A stretch of 54,849 bases of DNA, taken from the NCBI GenBank assembly GCA_943331345.2, contig CALQLF020000010.1, positions 1-54,849 on the forward strand. Direction: 5' to 3'. Shown here one piece after another: positions 41,635 to 54,392 of the stretch. This DNA is from Candidatus Planktophila lacus. Its GTDB lineage: Bacteria > Pseudomonadota > Gammaproteobacteria > Steroidobacterales > Steroidobacteraceae. A program made the translations under genes and the position numbers. Position 1 is the stretch's first letter. Each line of letters starts with the position of its first letter. A model generated the notes under the pieces. The model made no database searches, was not told the DNA's origin, and saw only the letters and a list, made by a program, of their open reading frames with translations.

Positions 41635-42756
41635 ATGGCCCGCAGCTCGTTCCGCACCCTCCTCGCCACCTCTTTGGCCACCGTCCTGCTCGGCAGTTTG
41701 CCCGGGCTTGCCCACGCCCAAGACGAGGCCAACGCCACCGCAGGCGCCACCGTGCCCTTGGCGGCAGATGCCCCAGCGCGCTACACCGTGCAAGCGCGAG
41801 ACACCCTCTGGGATATCAGCGCCCGCTTCCTGAAAACGCCGTGGGCCTGGCCACAAATCTGGCACGGCAACCCGCAGGTGAAAAACCCGGACCTCATCTA
41901 CCCCGGCGATGTGCTCGTGCTCAGCTACGAAAACGGCCAACCGCAAATAACGCTTGAACGCGGCCAGCCGGGGGCTGTGGTGCGCCTGTCGCCCCAGGTG
42001 CGCAGTGCCCCCCTCGGGGACGCCATCCCCGCCATCCCCTACGAAGTGGTCGCCGCCTTCATGTCACGTCCGTCGGTGGTATCCGCGGAAGACCTGAAGC
42101 AGCGCCCCTACGTACTGAAACTGAAAGACGACCGCCTCGTCGGCGCGGCTGGCGGCGAACTCTACGCCCGGCGTCTTGCCAAGGCGCCGCTCGGCGCCCG
42201 CTACAACCTGGTGCATGTGGGTGAAGCCCTCAAGGACCCCGTCACCGGCGACCTCCTCGGCTATCAGGGCATGTTCACCGGCATCGGCCGCGTGGAAAAA
42301 ACGGGGGACCCCGCCCGCCTGCTCATCACGGAATCCGCGCGCGAATCGCTCGAAGGGGACCTGCTCTTCGCCGAAAAGCTCGATGTGCCGCTGGATTTCG
42401 TGCCGCACGCGCCGAAGCGCAAGGTGGCGGGCCGCATCATCTCCGTGGTCGGGGGCGTCTCCATCATCGGCCAGTACCAAGTCGTGGTCATCAACCTCGG
42501 CAAGGAAAACGGCATCGAGCCCGGGCACGTGCTGGCCGTCCAGCAGTCCGGCGTCAAAGTGCCCGACGGCGGGCCGAAGCAACCCTTCACGGCATGGACC
42601 TCGGCTTTCCGCGAGGGCTTAGCCGGCAAGGTCCGCCTGCCGGTTGAACAAGCTGGCCTGTTTCTGGTGTTCAAGGCCTACGACCGCCTGAGCTACGGCC
42701 TCATTGTGCAGGCGGAATCCCCGCTGCGCGTCGGCGACGCGGTGGGGAACCCCTGA
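41635..42756 (+). CDS. LysM-domain exported protein
   Basis: A 373-residue protein with a signal peptide (1–28, ending LAHA) and one LysM domain at about 48–105 (YTVQARDTLWDISARFLKTPWAWPQIWHGN, then IYPGDVLVL). A C-terminal region of about 270 residues is of unknown fold. LysM binds peptidoglycan, so it is probably a periplasmic wall-associated protein. The ATG at 41635 has a TTGGAG ribosome site; an ATG at 41608 would add nine residues. It stands directly before dprA, as in many gammaproteobacteria (5 bases apart). Confidence 0.88.
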   Translation: MARSSFRTLLATSLATVLLGSLPGLAHAQDEANATAGATVPLAADAPARYTVQARDTLWDISARFLKTPWAWPQIWHGNPQVKNPDLIYPGDVLVLSYENGQPQITLERGQPGAVVRLSPQVRSAPLGDAIPAIPYEVVAAFMSRPSVVSAEDLKQRPYVLKLKDDRLVGAAGGELYARRLAKAPLGARYNLVHVGEALKDPVTGDLLGYQGMFTGIGRVEKTGDPARLLITESARESLEGDLLFAEKLDVPLDFVPHAPKRKVAGRIISVVGGVSIIGQYQVVVINLGKENGIEPGHVLAVQQSGVKVPDGGPKQPFTAWTSAFREGLAGKVRLPVEQAGLFLVFKAYDRLSYGLIVQAESPLRVGDAVGNP

Positions 42757-42760
42757 AGCC

Positions 42761-43954
42761 ATGAACGCGAGCGTGTCCCGCGCCGCGGACCGCGTGCGCT
42801 GGGCACGCGCCGCCGCCTTTTTCCCCCAGCCAGTCACTACCGCGCTACGTGCGGCCGGTGGTTTCGCGCCTCTCGCCGAAGCCAGCCCCGCCACCCTGCG
42901 CGCACTCGGCCTCGGCGACCGCTTCCTGAAAGCCTTGAACGAGGCCGCCCGCTTCGAAGCCACCGATCTGCGCTGGTTGGAAATCCCCGGGCATCACCTG
43001 CTGCCGCAAGAAGACCCCCGCTTCCCGCCGCTGTTGGCCGCGCTGCCCGACGCCCCGTTCGCCTTGTGGGTCTGCGGCAACCCCGCCCTGCTGCGGCAGG
43101 CGCAATTGGCCATCGTGGGCAGTCGCCGCGCTACGCCCGTTGGCCGCGAGGTCGCTGCGGAATTTGCCACGGCCGCCGTGGCCGCCGGCTGGGTGGTCAC
43201 CTCGGGGCTCGCGGAAGGCGTGGATGCGGCCGCCCACAAGGGTGCGCTGGCAGCACGGGGGCCCACGGTCGCCGTCTGCGGCACCGGGCCGGACCTCGTC
43301 TACCCGCCTCGCCACCAGGAGTTGGCTGCCGCCATCGCTGCCACCGGGGCCATCGTCACCGAATTCCCGCCAGGCATCCCCGCCCGCCCAGCGCACTTTC
43401 CCTACCGCAACCGCCTGCTGGCAGGCCTCGCGGTTGGCACGGTGGTCGTGGAAGCGGCTCTGCGTTCCGGCAGCTTGGTGACTGCGCGGTTGGCCGCGGA
43501 ACAAGGCCGCGAGGTGTACGCCGTGCCCGGTTCCATCCGCAACCCCGCCGCGCAAGGCTGTAACGCCCTGCTGAAGGACGGCGCCCGGCTGGCAGACAAC
43601 GCGCCGGACCTGTTGAATGAATTGGCTTTTTCACCCTTGTTCGACGCGGGCCTAGCCGCCCGCCCCGCACCACCGCCAACCCCCGGCACCACGGCCCGGG
43701 TCGGCCGTGAAGCCGCGCCCCGGTTGGACAGGGACGAGGAAATACTGTTAGATGCGCTCGGCTTCGAGCCGCAGGACTTCGACACTTTGGTGGCGAGAAC
43801 CGGGTTCAGGCCGGCAGCATTGGCGGGGCATCTCCTTCAATTGGAGCTGGTCGGCCTGCTGGAACTCCGCGCTGGCGGCCAGTACGCCCGGCTCGGCACT
43901 CCTGGTCGCGCCGTCCCCCCAGCGCCTTCACCCCGCCCCACCGCCCCTCATTAA
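42761..43954 (+). CDS. dprA: DNA-processing protein DprA
   Basis: A 397-residue protein that loads RecA on incoming single-stranded DNA during transformation. The Rossmann-like core has IVGSRRATPVGREV, TSGLAEGVDAAAHKGAL, EFPPGIPARPAHFPYRNR and SGSLVTARLAAEQGREVYAVPGS. A C-terminal winged helix (about 325–380) follows a Pro-rich stretch. The start is 4 bases after the LysM gene stop. Its stop TAA runs straight into the smg ATG. Confidence 0.94.
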   Translation: MNASVSRAADRVRWARAAAFFPQPVTTALRAAGGFAPLAEASPATLRALGLGDRFLKALNEAARFEATDLRWLEIPGHHLLPQEDPRFPPLLAALPDAPFALWVCGNPALLRQAQLAIVGSRRATPVGREVAAEFATAAVAAGWVVTSGLAEGVDAAAHKGALAARGPTVAVCGTGPDLVYPPRHQELAAAIAATGAIVTEFPPGIPARPAHFPYRNRLLAGLAVGTVVVEAALRSGSLVTARLAAEQGREVYAVPGSIRNPAAQGCNALLKDGARLADNAPDLLNELAFSPLFDAGLAARPAPPPTPGTTARVGREAAPRLDRDEEILLDALGFEPQDFDTLVARTGFRPAALAGHLLQLELVGLLELRAGGQYARLGTPGRAVPPAPSPRPTAPH

Positions 43955-44437
43955 ATGAACGACAGCGTCCTCGACATCCTCATCTTCCTGTTCGACAACT
44001 TCATGGACGTGGAAGATGCGCCGCCGCCCGAGCGGGCCGTCCTGCGCCAGGCCCTCGAAGAGGCCGGGTTTGCTGCGCCCGCCATCGAGCGGGCACTGGT
44101 GTGGCTGGAAGGCCTCACCGGCGACGAAGGCGAAGGCATGCCGGATGTGGCAGCCGCCGCGAAGGAAGCCATCCGCGTGTTCAGCGGGCAGGAGCAAGCG
44201 CGCTTGGACACCGACGTCCGCGGCTACATCCTGCATCTTGAACAGGAAGGCATCCTGTCCACCCGGCAGCGGGAACATGTCATCGACCGTCTGCTGGCGC
44301 TGGACGCCGAGGACATCGACATCGAGCAAGTGAAGTGGGTGGTACTGATGGTGCTGTTCAGCCAGCCCGGCGAGGAAGAAGCCTACGCCCGCATGGAGGT
44401 CCTGGTATTCGACCAGCGGCCCGACGCGGTGCATTGA
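43955..44437 (+). CDS. smg: Smg/DUF494 family protein
   Basis: A 160-residue acidic protein of the Smg family (MNDSVLDILIFLFDNFMD, then RGYILHLEQEGILSTRQREHVIDRLLAL, KWVVLMVLFSQPGEEEAY). The function is unknown, but the gene typically follows dprA. The ATG is joined to the dprA stop. It is followed by two hairpins before topA. Confidence 0.93.
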   Translation: MNDSVLDILIFLFDNFMDVEDAPPPERAVLRQALEEAGFAAPAIERALVWLEGLTGDEGEGMPDVAAAAKEAIRVFSGQEQARLDTDVRGYILHLEQEGILSTRQREHVIDRLLALDAEDIDIEQVKWVVLMVLFSQPGEEEAYARMEVLVFDQRPDAVH

Positions 44438-44445
44438 AACAACCC

Positions 44446-44521
44446 GAAGCGGCCCGCTAAGGCCGCTTCAGTGCCGACGCCAGGAAGTGCGCCGGCCAGC
44501 GAGCCGCGGCCTGCCGCGGCT
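44446..44521. promoter_or_regulatory. Two hairpins in the topA leader
   Basis: A 9-bp stem GAAGCGGCC / GGCCGCTTC (44446–44469) and a 9-bp stem AGCCGCGGC / GCCGCGGCT (44502–44521) lie in the 113 bases between smg and topA. Neither has a T-run, so they are not classical terminators. They may separate smg from topA or tune topA translation. Confidence 0.5.
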
Positions 44522-44550
44522 TCGTCGTCATGAGGGATTACCGGAAATAC

Positions 44551-47037
44551 ATGAGCCAGAACCTAGTCATCGTCGAATCGCCCGCCAAGGCCAAGACCAT
44601 CAAGAAGTACCTGGGAACAGGTTTCGAGGTGCTTGCCAGCTACGGCCACATCCGCGACCTCGTACCCAAGGAAGGCGCTGTCGACACCGCGCACGGCTTC
44701 GCGATGAAGTACGACATCATCCGCGAGAAGAACAAGGAAAAGCACGTCGAGGCCATCCTGAAGGCCGCGAAGAAAGCCACCACCATCTATCTCGCGACCG
44801 ACCCGGACCGCGAGGGTGAGGCCATCTCTTGGCACATCAATGAAGTCCTCAAGGAAAACGGGCTCATCGACGGCAAGCGCGCCCTGCACCGCGCCGTGTT
44901 CTACGAAATCACCAAGCGCGAAGTGCAGCAAGCCATCGCCAACCCGCGTGCCGTGCTGGCACCACTGGTCGATGCACAGCAAGCGCGCCGCGCCATGGAC
45001 TACCTCGTCGGCTTCAACCTCTCCCCGTTGCTGTGGAAGAAGGTAATGCCGGGCCTATCCGCAGGCCGCGTGCAGAGCGTGGCGCTCCGGCTCATCTGCG
45101 ACCGCGAGGCGGAGATTAACGCCCACCGCAAGCAGGAATACTGGACCATCGAAGTAGACGCGTTGCAAGCAGGCCAGCCGTTCAAGGCGCGCCTCGCGGA
45201 ATACCGCGGCGCCAGGGTGGAAGCAGACACGGAGAAGGAAGTCTTCTCCTTCACCAGCGAAACGCAGGCTCGCGAAGTGGAAGCCTCGCTCGCCGCTGCC
45301 GCTGCCGGTTCGCTACGCGTCACGAGCGTGGAAAAGAAGCCGCGCAGCCGCAACCCGCAGCCACCGTTCCGCACCAGCACCCTGCAACAGGCAGCGGCGA
45401 ACCGCTTGGGCTTCTCCGCGCGCAAGACCATGCAGATGGCGCAGAAGCTGTACGAAGGCCAGGACTTCGGCGAAGGCCCGGTCGGTCTCATCACCTACAT
45501 GCGTACGGACAGCGTGTCGCTGGCGGATGAAGCCATCGCCGCCATCCGCAGCACCATCGACAACCTTTATGGTGCAGAAGGCCTCTCCGACGCACCGCGC
45601 CAGTTCAAGACCAAGCAGGCAAATGCGCAGGAAGCGCACGAAGGCATCCGCCCAACGAATGCCGCCATTACGCCTGAGAAACTGAAGGGTGCCATCGACC
45701 ACGACATGTGGCGCCTGTACGACCTCATCTGGAAGCGCACGGTGGCTTCGCAGATGGCGCCGGCGCTGTTCGAGCAGATGACCGTCGAGCTTGTCCCCGC
45801 GAAGGACGCCGCGCTCGCTCGCTTGCGCGCCAGCGGCAGCACGCTGCTGAAGCCCGGCTTCCTGCGTGTTTACGAAGACGACCGCAACGACGACGCAGAA
45901 GAAGCAGGCAGCCGCCTGCCCCTGCTGGCGGTAGGCGACGTGCCGGCGCTCGAGACCATCCGCCCAGAACAGCATTTCACGCAGCCACCGCCGCGCTACA
46001 CCGAAGCTTCGCTCGTGAAGGCGCTGGAAGAAAATGGCATTGGTCGTCCGTCCACCTACGCGTCCATCATCGACACGCTGGTGAACCGCAAGTACACCGA
46101 ACTGGAAAGCCGTCGGTTCACGCCTACGGACACGGGCAAGATTGTCTGCAACTTCCTGGTGCAATTTTTCCCGAAGTACGTGGACTATGCCTTCACCCGC
46201 AACCTCGAAGACGAGCTCGACGGCATCAGCCGCGGCGAGCAAGACTGGGTAGTGGTGATGCAGCACTTCTGGGACCCGTTCGTGGCCCAGGTGCGCGACG
46301 TGGAAGCGAACGTGTCGCGCGAGCAGGTGGCCATGTCGCGCCCGCTCGGCACAGACCCGGTCAGCGGCAAGCCGGTGAGCGTGCGCATGGGCCAGTACGG
46401 CCCGTTCGCGCAGATTGGCACCAAGGACGACGAAGAGAAGCCAAAGTTTGCCAGCCTGCGCGCCGGCCAGAAGATGGACAGCGTGTCGCTCGAAGAAGCA
46501 CTGGACCTATTCCAGTTGCCGAAGAAACTCGGCCCCTACCCGGACACCGGCGAAGAGATGACCGTGGCTATCGGCCGCTTCGGGCCGTACATCAAGTACG
46601 GCGCGAACTACGTGTCGCTCAAGACGGACGACCCGTACACCGTGTCCGCCGAACGCGCCGTGGCAGTGGTGCGCGAAAAGCTCGCCGCCGACGCTGCGCG
46701 CCGCATTCTCAGTTGGCCGGACGCTGGCATTGAAGTGCTGAACGGGCGCTTCGGGCCGTACGTCACGGACGGCGAGCGCAACGGCAAAATTCCGAAGGAC
46801 CGCGAACCCCACAAACTGACGCTGGAAGAATGCCAAGTCATTCTGGCCGCCGCGCCGCCGAAGGGTACTGGTCGCTTTGGCCGCTTCGCCAAGAAGAAGG
46901 GCGCCGCTGCTGCCAAGGGTGGCAAGGCTGCTGCTGAAGGCGCTGCTGTTGCCGAGCCTGCGGCGAAGAAGAAGGCCGCAGCCCGCAAGACGGCGGCGAA
47001 GAAGAAAGCACCCGCCAAAAAGAAGGCAGCCAAGTAA
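44551..47037 (+). CDS. topA: DNA topoisomerase I
   Basis: An 828-residue type IA topoisomerase that relaxes negative supercoils. It has an N-terminal TOPRIM domain ([17 protein letters not shown]; acidic motif [13 protein letters not shown] near 82–94). The active-site Tyr is about Y316 in [28 protein letters not shown] (near 170) is also typical. The C-terminal part holds repeats of the FGPYxxxG type but no Cys4 zinc fingers. It ends in a Lys/Ala-rich tail of about 50 residues ([12 protein letters not shown]), a DNA-binding tail seen in other bacteria lacking the zinc ribbons. The ATG at 44551 matches the family start. Confidence 0.95.
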   Translation: MSQNLVIVESPAKAKTIKKYLGTGFEVLASYGHIRDLVPKEGAVDTAHGFAMKYDIIREKNKEKHVEAILKAAKKATTIYLATDPDREGEAISWHINEVLKENGLIDGKRALHRAVFYEITKREVQQAIANPRAVLAPLVDAQQARRAMDYLVGFNLSPLLWKKVMPGLSAGRVQSVALRLICDREAEINAHRKQEYWTIEVDALQAGQPFKARLAEYRGARVEADTEKEVFSFTSETQAREVEASLAAAAAGSLRVTSVEKKPRSRNPQPPFRTSTLQQAAANRLGFSARKTMQMAQKLYEGQDFGEGPVGLITYMRTDSVSLADEAIAAIRSTIDNLYGAEGLSDAPRQFKTKQANAQEAHEGIRPTNAAITPEKLKGAIDHDMWRLYDLIWKRTVASQMAPALFEQMTVELVPAKDAALARLRASGSTLLKPGFLRVYEDDRNDDAEEAGSRLPLLAVGDVPALETIRPEQHFTQPPPRYTEASLVKALEENGIGRPSTYASIIDTLVNRKYTELESRRFTPTDTGKIVCNFLVQFFPKYVDYAFTRNLEDELDGISRGEQDWVVVMQHFWDPFVAQVRDVEANVSREQVAMSRPLGTDPVSGKPVSVRMGQYGPFAQIGTKDDEEKPKFASLRAGQKMDSVSLEEALDLFQLPKKLGPYPDTGEEMTVAIGRFGPYIKYGANYVSLKTDDPYTVSAERAVAVVREKLAADAARRILSWPDAGIEVLNGRFGPYVTDGERNGKIPKDREPHKLTLEECQVILAAAPPKGTGRFGRFAKKKGAAAAKGGKAAAEGAAVAEPAAKKKAAARKTAAKKKAPAKKKAAK

Positions 47038-47045
47038 GCGAACCC

Positions 47046-47992
47046 ATGGACACGCCCAACACTGGTACTTCCGCTCCAGACAAGGCCGCAGTGCGCGCCT
47101 ATCTCACTGGTCTGCAGCAGCGCATTACCAGCGCTGTGGAGCAGGCGGACGGTGCCGCTACCTTCCAGCATGACCGTTGGGAACGTACTGAAGGCGGTGG
47201 TGGTGAAAGCCGCGTGCTGCGCAACGGCGCGCTGTTGGAGCAAGGCGGCGTAGGGTTCTCGCATGTGCTGGGCGAACATCTGCCGCCGTCCGCTACCGCC
47301 GGTCGCGCCGACCTGAGCGACGCAAAATGGGAAGCGATGGGCGTGTCGCTGGTGTTTCACCCGCAGAACCCGTATGTGCCCACCACGCACATGAACGTGC
47401 GGTTTTTCATTGCCGAGCCGCCGGGCCAGGCGCCGGTGTGGTGGTTCGGCGGTGGCTTCGACCTCACCCCCTACTACGCCTTCGATGAAGACGTGCTGCA
47501 CTGGCACAGCGTGGCGCGCGCGCTTACCTTGCCGTTTGGCGAGAACGTCTATGGCGAACACAAAGAGTGGTGCGACCGCTACTTCTGGCTGAAACACCGT
47601 AACGAAACCCGCGGTGTGGGTGGCTTGTTCTTTGATGACCTGCACGCCGGTGGCTTCGAGCGCTGCTTCGCCTACCAGCGCGCCGTGGGTGATGGCTTCC
47701 TCGAGGCTTGGCTGCCTTTGGCGCTGCGCCGTCAGCACACCCCTTTCGGCGAACGCGAACGCCAGTTCCAGTTGTACCGCCGCGGGCGTTACGTGGAGTT
47801 CAACTTGGTACTCGACCGCGGCACGCATTTTGGCCTGCAGAGCGGCGGCCGCACGGAAAGCATTCTCATGTCTTTGCCGCCATTGGTACGCTGGGAATAC
47901 GGCTACCAGCCCGCACCCGGCTCCGCCGAGGCTCGCCTGCAAGACTACCTCCGCCCGCGCGACTGGTTCGCCGAACTGGAAACCAGCGCCTC

Positions 47993-47996
<4 letters not shown>
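47046..47996 (+). CDS. hemF: Coproporphyrinogen III oxidase, aerobic
   Basis: A 316-residue oxygen-dependent enzyme of heme synthesis that decarboxylates two propionates of coproporphyrinogen III. Conserved segments are [46 protein letters not shown] and [28 protein letters not shown]. It begins 8 bases after topA and overlaps rlmJ by 4 bases. hemF and hemB sit in the same run but are not adjacent. Confidence 0.96.
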
Positions 47997-50818
<2,822 letters not shown>

Positions 50819-50820
50819 GC

Positions 50821-50914
50821 GTCGGCAGCAAGCTGCCTCCCACATTTGTATCCGCCACTTGTAGGAGCGAGCTTGCTCGCGACTCTTCCTGTCGGCAGCA
50901 AGCTGCCTCCTATA
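50821..50914. repeat. Cluster of three REP-like units after aroE
   Basis: Units at 50821–50844 (GTCGGCAGCAAGCTGCCTCC), 50860–50883 (other orientation, GAGCGAGCTTGCTCGC) and 50891–50914. A fourth, diverged unit follows near 50921–50940 (GTCGCCAGCAAGCTCATCAC). The first begins 2 bases after the aroE stop. The remaining 133 bases to the DUF1800 gene hold no clear signals apart from a GGAGGT ribosome site. Confidence 0.88.
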
Positions 50915-51073
50915 ACTAAAGTCGCCAGCAAGCTCATCACCAACGACCTGCTTTGTTCACGCTTAAATTGTAGGCGTGCCGTAAACGCAAATTGAGCGCT
51001 ATCGCGTGGTGTCGATAACCCGCTGAGACCCGAAGCTCTGTCCTAAGGTTGCCAAGCTACACCGGAGGTAGTC

Positions 51074-52936
51074 ATGGCAGACAACCGACAGGATTCGGCG
51101 GAACCAGACGGCACTCTGGAGCAGGCCCGCCCTGACGAGATTGTGCCTAGCGGGCACCATCCGTTGATTGGCGCCATGCCGGTAGCCGCGACGGCAGCAC
51201 TGCTGCAGGCCTGCGGTAGTGGCAGTGCCGGCAGCGGTACGGCAAGCAGCACCACGCCCGGGCCTCCAACGGCAATCACTCCTACCTGGTCGCCACCAGC
51301 AGACTCGCCCTATGCCCGCTTTCTGCAACAGGCGCAATTCGACTCCTCCGAGGCGGATATCGCTGCCGTCAAATCCAAAGGCTATGCCACGTGGCTCGAC
51401 GAGCAGATGGCCCTGCCATCCAGTCCGGGGGCCTGGGATTGGCTGGATTCGCGCGGCTACAGTGTGGTCGACATGCGCGAGTTCTACTTCGCCGAGTGGT
51501 ACCTGCCGGACTACATGATTTGGAACCAGTTGGTTCGCTCCCCAGACCCAGTACGTCGACGCATGGCGCTGGCTTTGACGGAGTATTTCGTCGTCGGTAT
51601 CGACGGCATCACACAGCCCTGGTTCAAGGCCCACCAGCTAGCGAACTATTACGACATTCTGTGCAACAACGCTTTTGGCAATTTCCGGCAACTACTTGAG
51701 GAAGTCACGCTGAGTGTTGCCATGGGCAGCTTCCTGAACACACTCAACAACGAGAAGGAAGACCCATTCTCTGGCCGCCAACCCGACGAGAACTATGCTC
51801 GCGAGGTAATGCAACTCTTTACGATTGGCGTGAGCCAGTTGAATCTCGATGGAACCGCCAAGACCGACGCGAGCGGCAACCCACTCGATAGCTATACGCA
51901 GGCGGATGTCACAAACCTCGCGAGGGTATTTACCGGTTACGTTACCGATGAGCGCGACGGCTATACGAAATCACCAGCACCACCGTTCTACTACAACGTT
52001 GCCAAGGCCACCTATACCCGCAAGCCGATGATGTTTCTAACCTACCGGCACTCGCAGTTGGAAAAGAAATTTCTCGGCACCACCATTCCCGCCAACACCG
52101 ATGGCCCCGAATCGCTGCGCATCGCGTTGGATACTCTGGCCAACCATCCCAACGTCGGCCCGTTCATTTCCCGGCAGATGATCCAGCGCTTGGTGACTAG
52201 CAACCCGACGCCTGCCTACGTCTCGCGCGTGGCAACGGTCTTCAACAACGACGGTACTGGCACCAGAGGCAACCTGAAGGCGGTTTTCCGAGCTATCTTG
52301 TTGGACGACGAAGCGCGAAGCACTGCGAACCTTTCTGCGCCGGCGCACGGCAAGCTACGCGAACCGATGCTGCGCTTCGCGCAATGGGCCCGCACCTTCA
52401 AGCTGACCTCTAAGCGCGGCACCTGGAAAATTTCGCCCCCGAACTGGGGAGCGACGACGCTCTCCCAGTATCCGTTTCGGTCGCCATCCGTCTTCAACTT
52501 CTTTCGACCAGGCTATGTGCCCCCGAATACGCGCCTCGCTGAACTCAAGGCGACCGCGCCGGAATTCCAGCTCGTCAATGAATCGACCGTGGGTCAGTAC
52601 GTCAATTTTCTCGAGAACATCCTTCCTGATGGAATCTACGTACGTGGCCCCGAACTGATTGAGCCGCCGATGAAGGACAGCAGCACGGATGGATACGACT
52701 TGGCGCCCGATTATTCGGCCGAGATTGCGCTTGCGACGGACGCGACGGCGCTGGTGCGGCGGCTCAATCTTTTACTCGCGGCAGGACGGCTCTCGGAAGC
52801 CACCGAGACCACCATCATCAATGCAGTCAAATCCGACAAGCTCATCGCCAGTAGTCCGGATTCCGCCAAGAGTAAGACCGTTGCCCGCGCCATTTTGTTC
52901 GTGATGTGCGCGCCTGAATATTTGGTCCAGAAGTGA
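51074..52936 (+). CDS. DUF1800 family exported protein
   Basis: A 620-residue protein of the DUF1800 family, which is usually paired with DUF1501 and whose enzymatic role is not settled. The core has FLQQAQFDSSEADIAAVK, FYFAEWYLPDYMIWNQLV, DENYAREVMQLFTIGV and ISRQMIQRLVTSNPTPAYV. The N-terminus is unusual: about 33 polar residues precede a short hydrophobic stretch ending LLQACGSGS, which resembles a lipobox but lacks a preceding basic residue. Start ATG has GGAGGT 10 bases upstream. It is followed after 7 bases by the DUF1501 gene, so the two form an operon. Confidence 0.85.
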   Translation: MADNRQDSAEPDGTLEQARPDEIVPSGHHPLIGAMPVAATAALLQACGSGSAGSGTASSTTPGPPTAITPTWSPPADSPYARFLQQAQFDSSEADIAAVKSKGYATWLDEQMALPSSPGAWDWLDSRGYSVVDMREFYFAEWYLPDYMIWNQLVRSPDPVRRRMALALTEYFVVGIDGITQPWFKAHQLANYYDILCNNAFGNFRQLLEEVTLSVAMGSFLNTLNNEKEDPFSGRQPDENYAREVMQLFTIGVSQLNLDGTAKTDASGNPLDSYTQADVTNLARVFTGYVTDERDGYTKSPAPPFYYNVAKATYTRKPMMFLTYRHSQLEKKFLGTTIPANTDGPESLRIALDTLANHPNVGPFISRQMIQRLVTSNPTPAYVSRVATVFNNDGTGTRGNLKAVFRAILLDDEARSTANLSAPAHGKLREPMLRFAQWARTFKLTSKRGTWKISPPNWGATTLSQYPFRSPSVFNFFRPGYVPPNTRLAELKATAPEFQLVNESTVGQYVNFLENILPDGIYVRGPELIEPPMKDSSTDGYDLAPDYSAEIALATDATALVRRLNLLLAAGRLSEATETTIINAVKSDKLIASSPDSAKSKTVARAILFVMCAPEYLVQK

Positions 52937-52943
52937 GCCCCGC

Positions 52944-54392
52944 ATGAACTTCATCGACCCCAAGAAATATACGCGCCGCGAGTTTCTGCAGCGCAGCGGC
53001 AGCCTTGCTCTCGCCGGGGTCGCCGCGCCCTTTGCCTTGAACCTCGCCGCCATGGGCGAGGCTGCTGCATTCACCGCTACCGATTACAAAGCGCTGGTGT
53101 GTGTCTTCCTCTACGGTGGCTGCGACTACGCCCATACAGTCGTGAACTATGACGCCACCTCACACGCCAAGTACGCACGCATTCGCGGCGTGGAAAACGC
53201 CTCAAGCGGATTGGTCATTCCGCGCGCTGATTTGGCGGCAACGTTGCTGAGACCCACCACGCCGCTGGCTGACGGCAGGCAATATGCGCTCAACCCCAGC
53301 ATGTCCGGCCTCACCAGTCTGTTCAACCGCGGCAAGGCGGCGGTGCAACTGAACGTCGGTCCATTGACCGTGCCGCTAACGCGGACGCAGTACCAGAGCA
53401 ACAACCGGTCGCTTTATCCACTGCCACCTAAGCTGTTTTCGCACAACGACCAGCAGTCCGTTTGGCAGTCCTCCGCGGCGGAAGGCGCCACCGAAGGGTG
53501 GGGCGGGCGTATCGGCGACTTGGCCATGGGCAATAACGGCAGCAGCGTTTTCAGCTGCATCTCCGTCACCGGTAACAGCGTGTTCCTGGCTGGACGCTCG
53601 GCGCTGCAATACCAATGCTCCACCGGCGGCGCCATTCCTATCAACGTACTAAAAAACGGCTTCTTCAATTCGACAACGCGCGACTTGTTCAACACGATGA
53701 TTCAGCAGTCCAGCAGTGACGTGCTGGAAAACGAATACGCCAATGTCATGAAGCGCGCCATCACGGCCGAGTCGAAAGTGTCTAACGGCATATCGAAAGT
53801 GAGCCTGGCCACACCATTTCCCTCGAACAACTATCTGGCCGACCAGTTGCAGACCGTGGCACGCCTGATCGGCGCCCGGGATACGCTGGGCGTGAAGCGC
53901 CAAGTATTCATGGTATCCATCGGTGGCTTCGACTTACACGATTACCTGGACACCAAACAGCCAGAGTTGTTGAAGCAGGTAAGCGAGGCATTAAGTGCGT
54001 TTTACGATGCCACGGCGGAACTCGGCGTGGCAGACAGCGTCACGTCCTTCACCGCCAGCGACTTCGGCCGCACGCTCACCCCCAACGGCGATGGCTCCGA
54101 CCATGGCTGGGGCTCTCACCATTTGGTGGTCGGTGGTGCCGTTCGTGGCGCGGCGTTCTATGGTTCACCGCCGCCGGTAAGCGCAGGCGACACCAGTTCA
54201 CCGGACGACCAATGGCATGTCGGTCAAGGCAGGCTACTGCCGTCCACCTCAGTAGACCAGTACGCCGCCACGCTCGCGAAGTGGTTTGGCGTTGCAGATA
54301 GCGAGCTTAGTGGATTGCTGCCGAACTTGAAGAACTTCGGCAACGGGGCTGCCGTCCCCGGCTACCCGACCAATCTTGGGTTCATGGGCTGA
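52944..54392 (+). CDS. DUF1501 family Tat-exported protein
   Basis: A 482-residue protein of the DUF1501 group, which has an alkaline-phosphatase/sulfatase-like fold. It carries a twin-arginine signal: YTRREFLQRSG (R11, R12) then a hydrophobic stretch LALAGVAAPFALNLAA. Family motifs are LVCVFLYGGCDYAH, GGFDLHDYLDTKQPELLKQVSEAL and FGRTLTPNGDGSDHGWGSHH, where the His and Asp residues may bind metal. It is exported folded and likely works with the DUF1800 protein outside the cytoplasm. Substrate unknown. It overlaps the 3' end of the convergent last gene by 11 bases. Confidence 0.9.
   Translation: MNFIDPKKYTRREFLQRSGSLALAGVAAPFALNLAAMGEAAAFTATDYKALVCVFLYGGCDYAHTVVNYDATSHAKYARIRGVENASSGLVIPRADLAATLLRPTTPLADGRQYALNPSMSGLTSLFNRGKAAVQLNVGPLTVPLTRTQYQSNNRSLYPLPPKLFSHNDQQSVWQSSAAEGATEGWGGRIGDLAMGNNGSSVFSCISVTGNSVFLAGRSALQYQCSTGGAIPINVLKNGFFNSTTRDLFNTMIQQSSSDVLENEYANVMKRAITAESKVSNGISKVSLATPFPSNNYLADQLQTVARLIGARDTLGVKRQVFMVSIGGFDLHDYLDTKQPELLKQVSEALSAFYDATAELGVADSVTSFTASDFGRTLTPNGDGSDHGWGSHHLVVGGAVRGAAFYGSPPPVSAGDTSSPDDQWHVGQGRLLPSTSVDQYAATLAKWFGVADSELSGLLPNLKNFGNGAAVPGYPTNLGFMG

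Noticed and set aside
46608-47942. 444-codon frame antisense to topA and hemF
   Set aside because: Spans two well-supported genes on the other strand and shows no protein signature.
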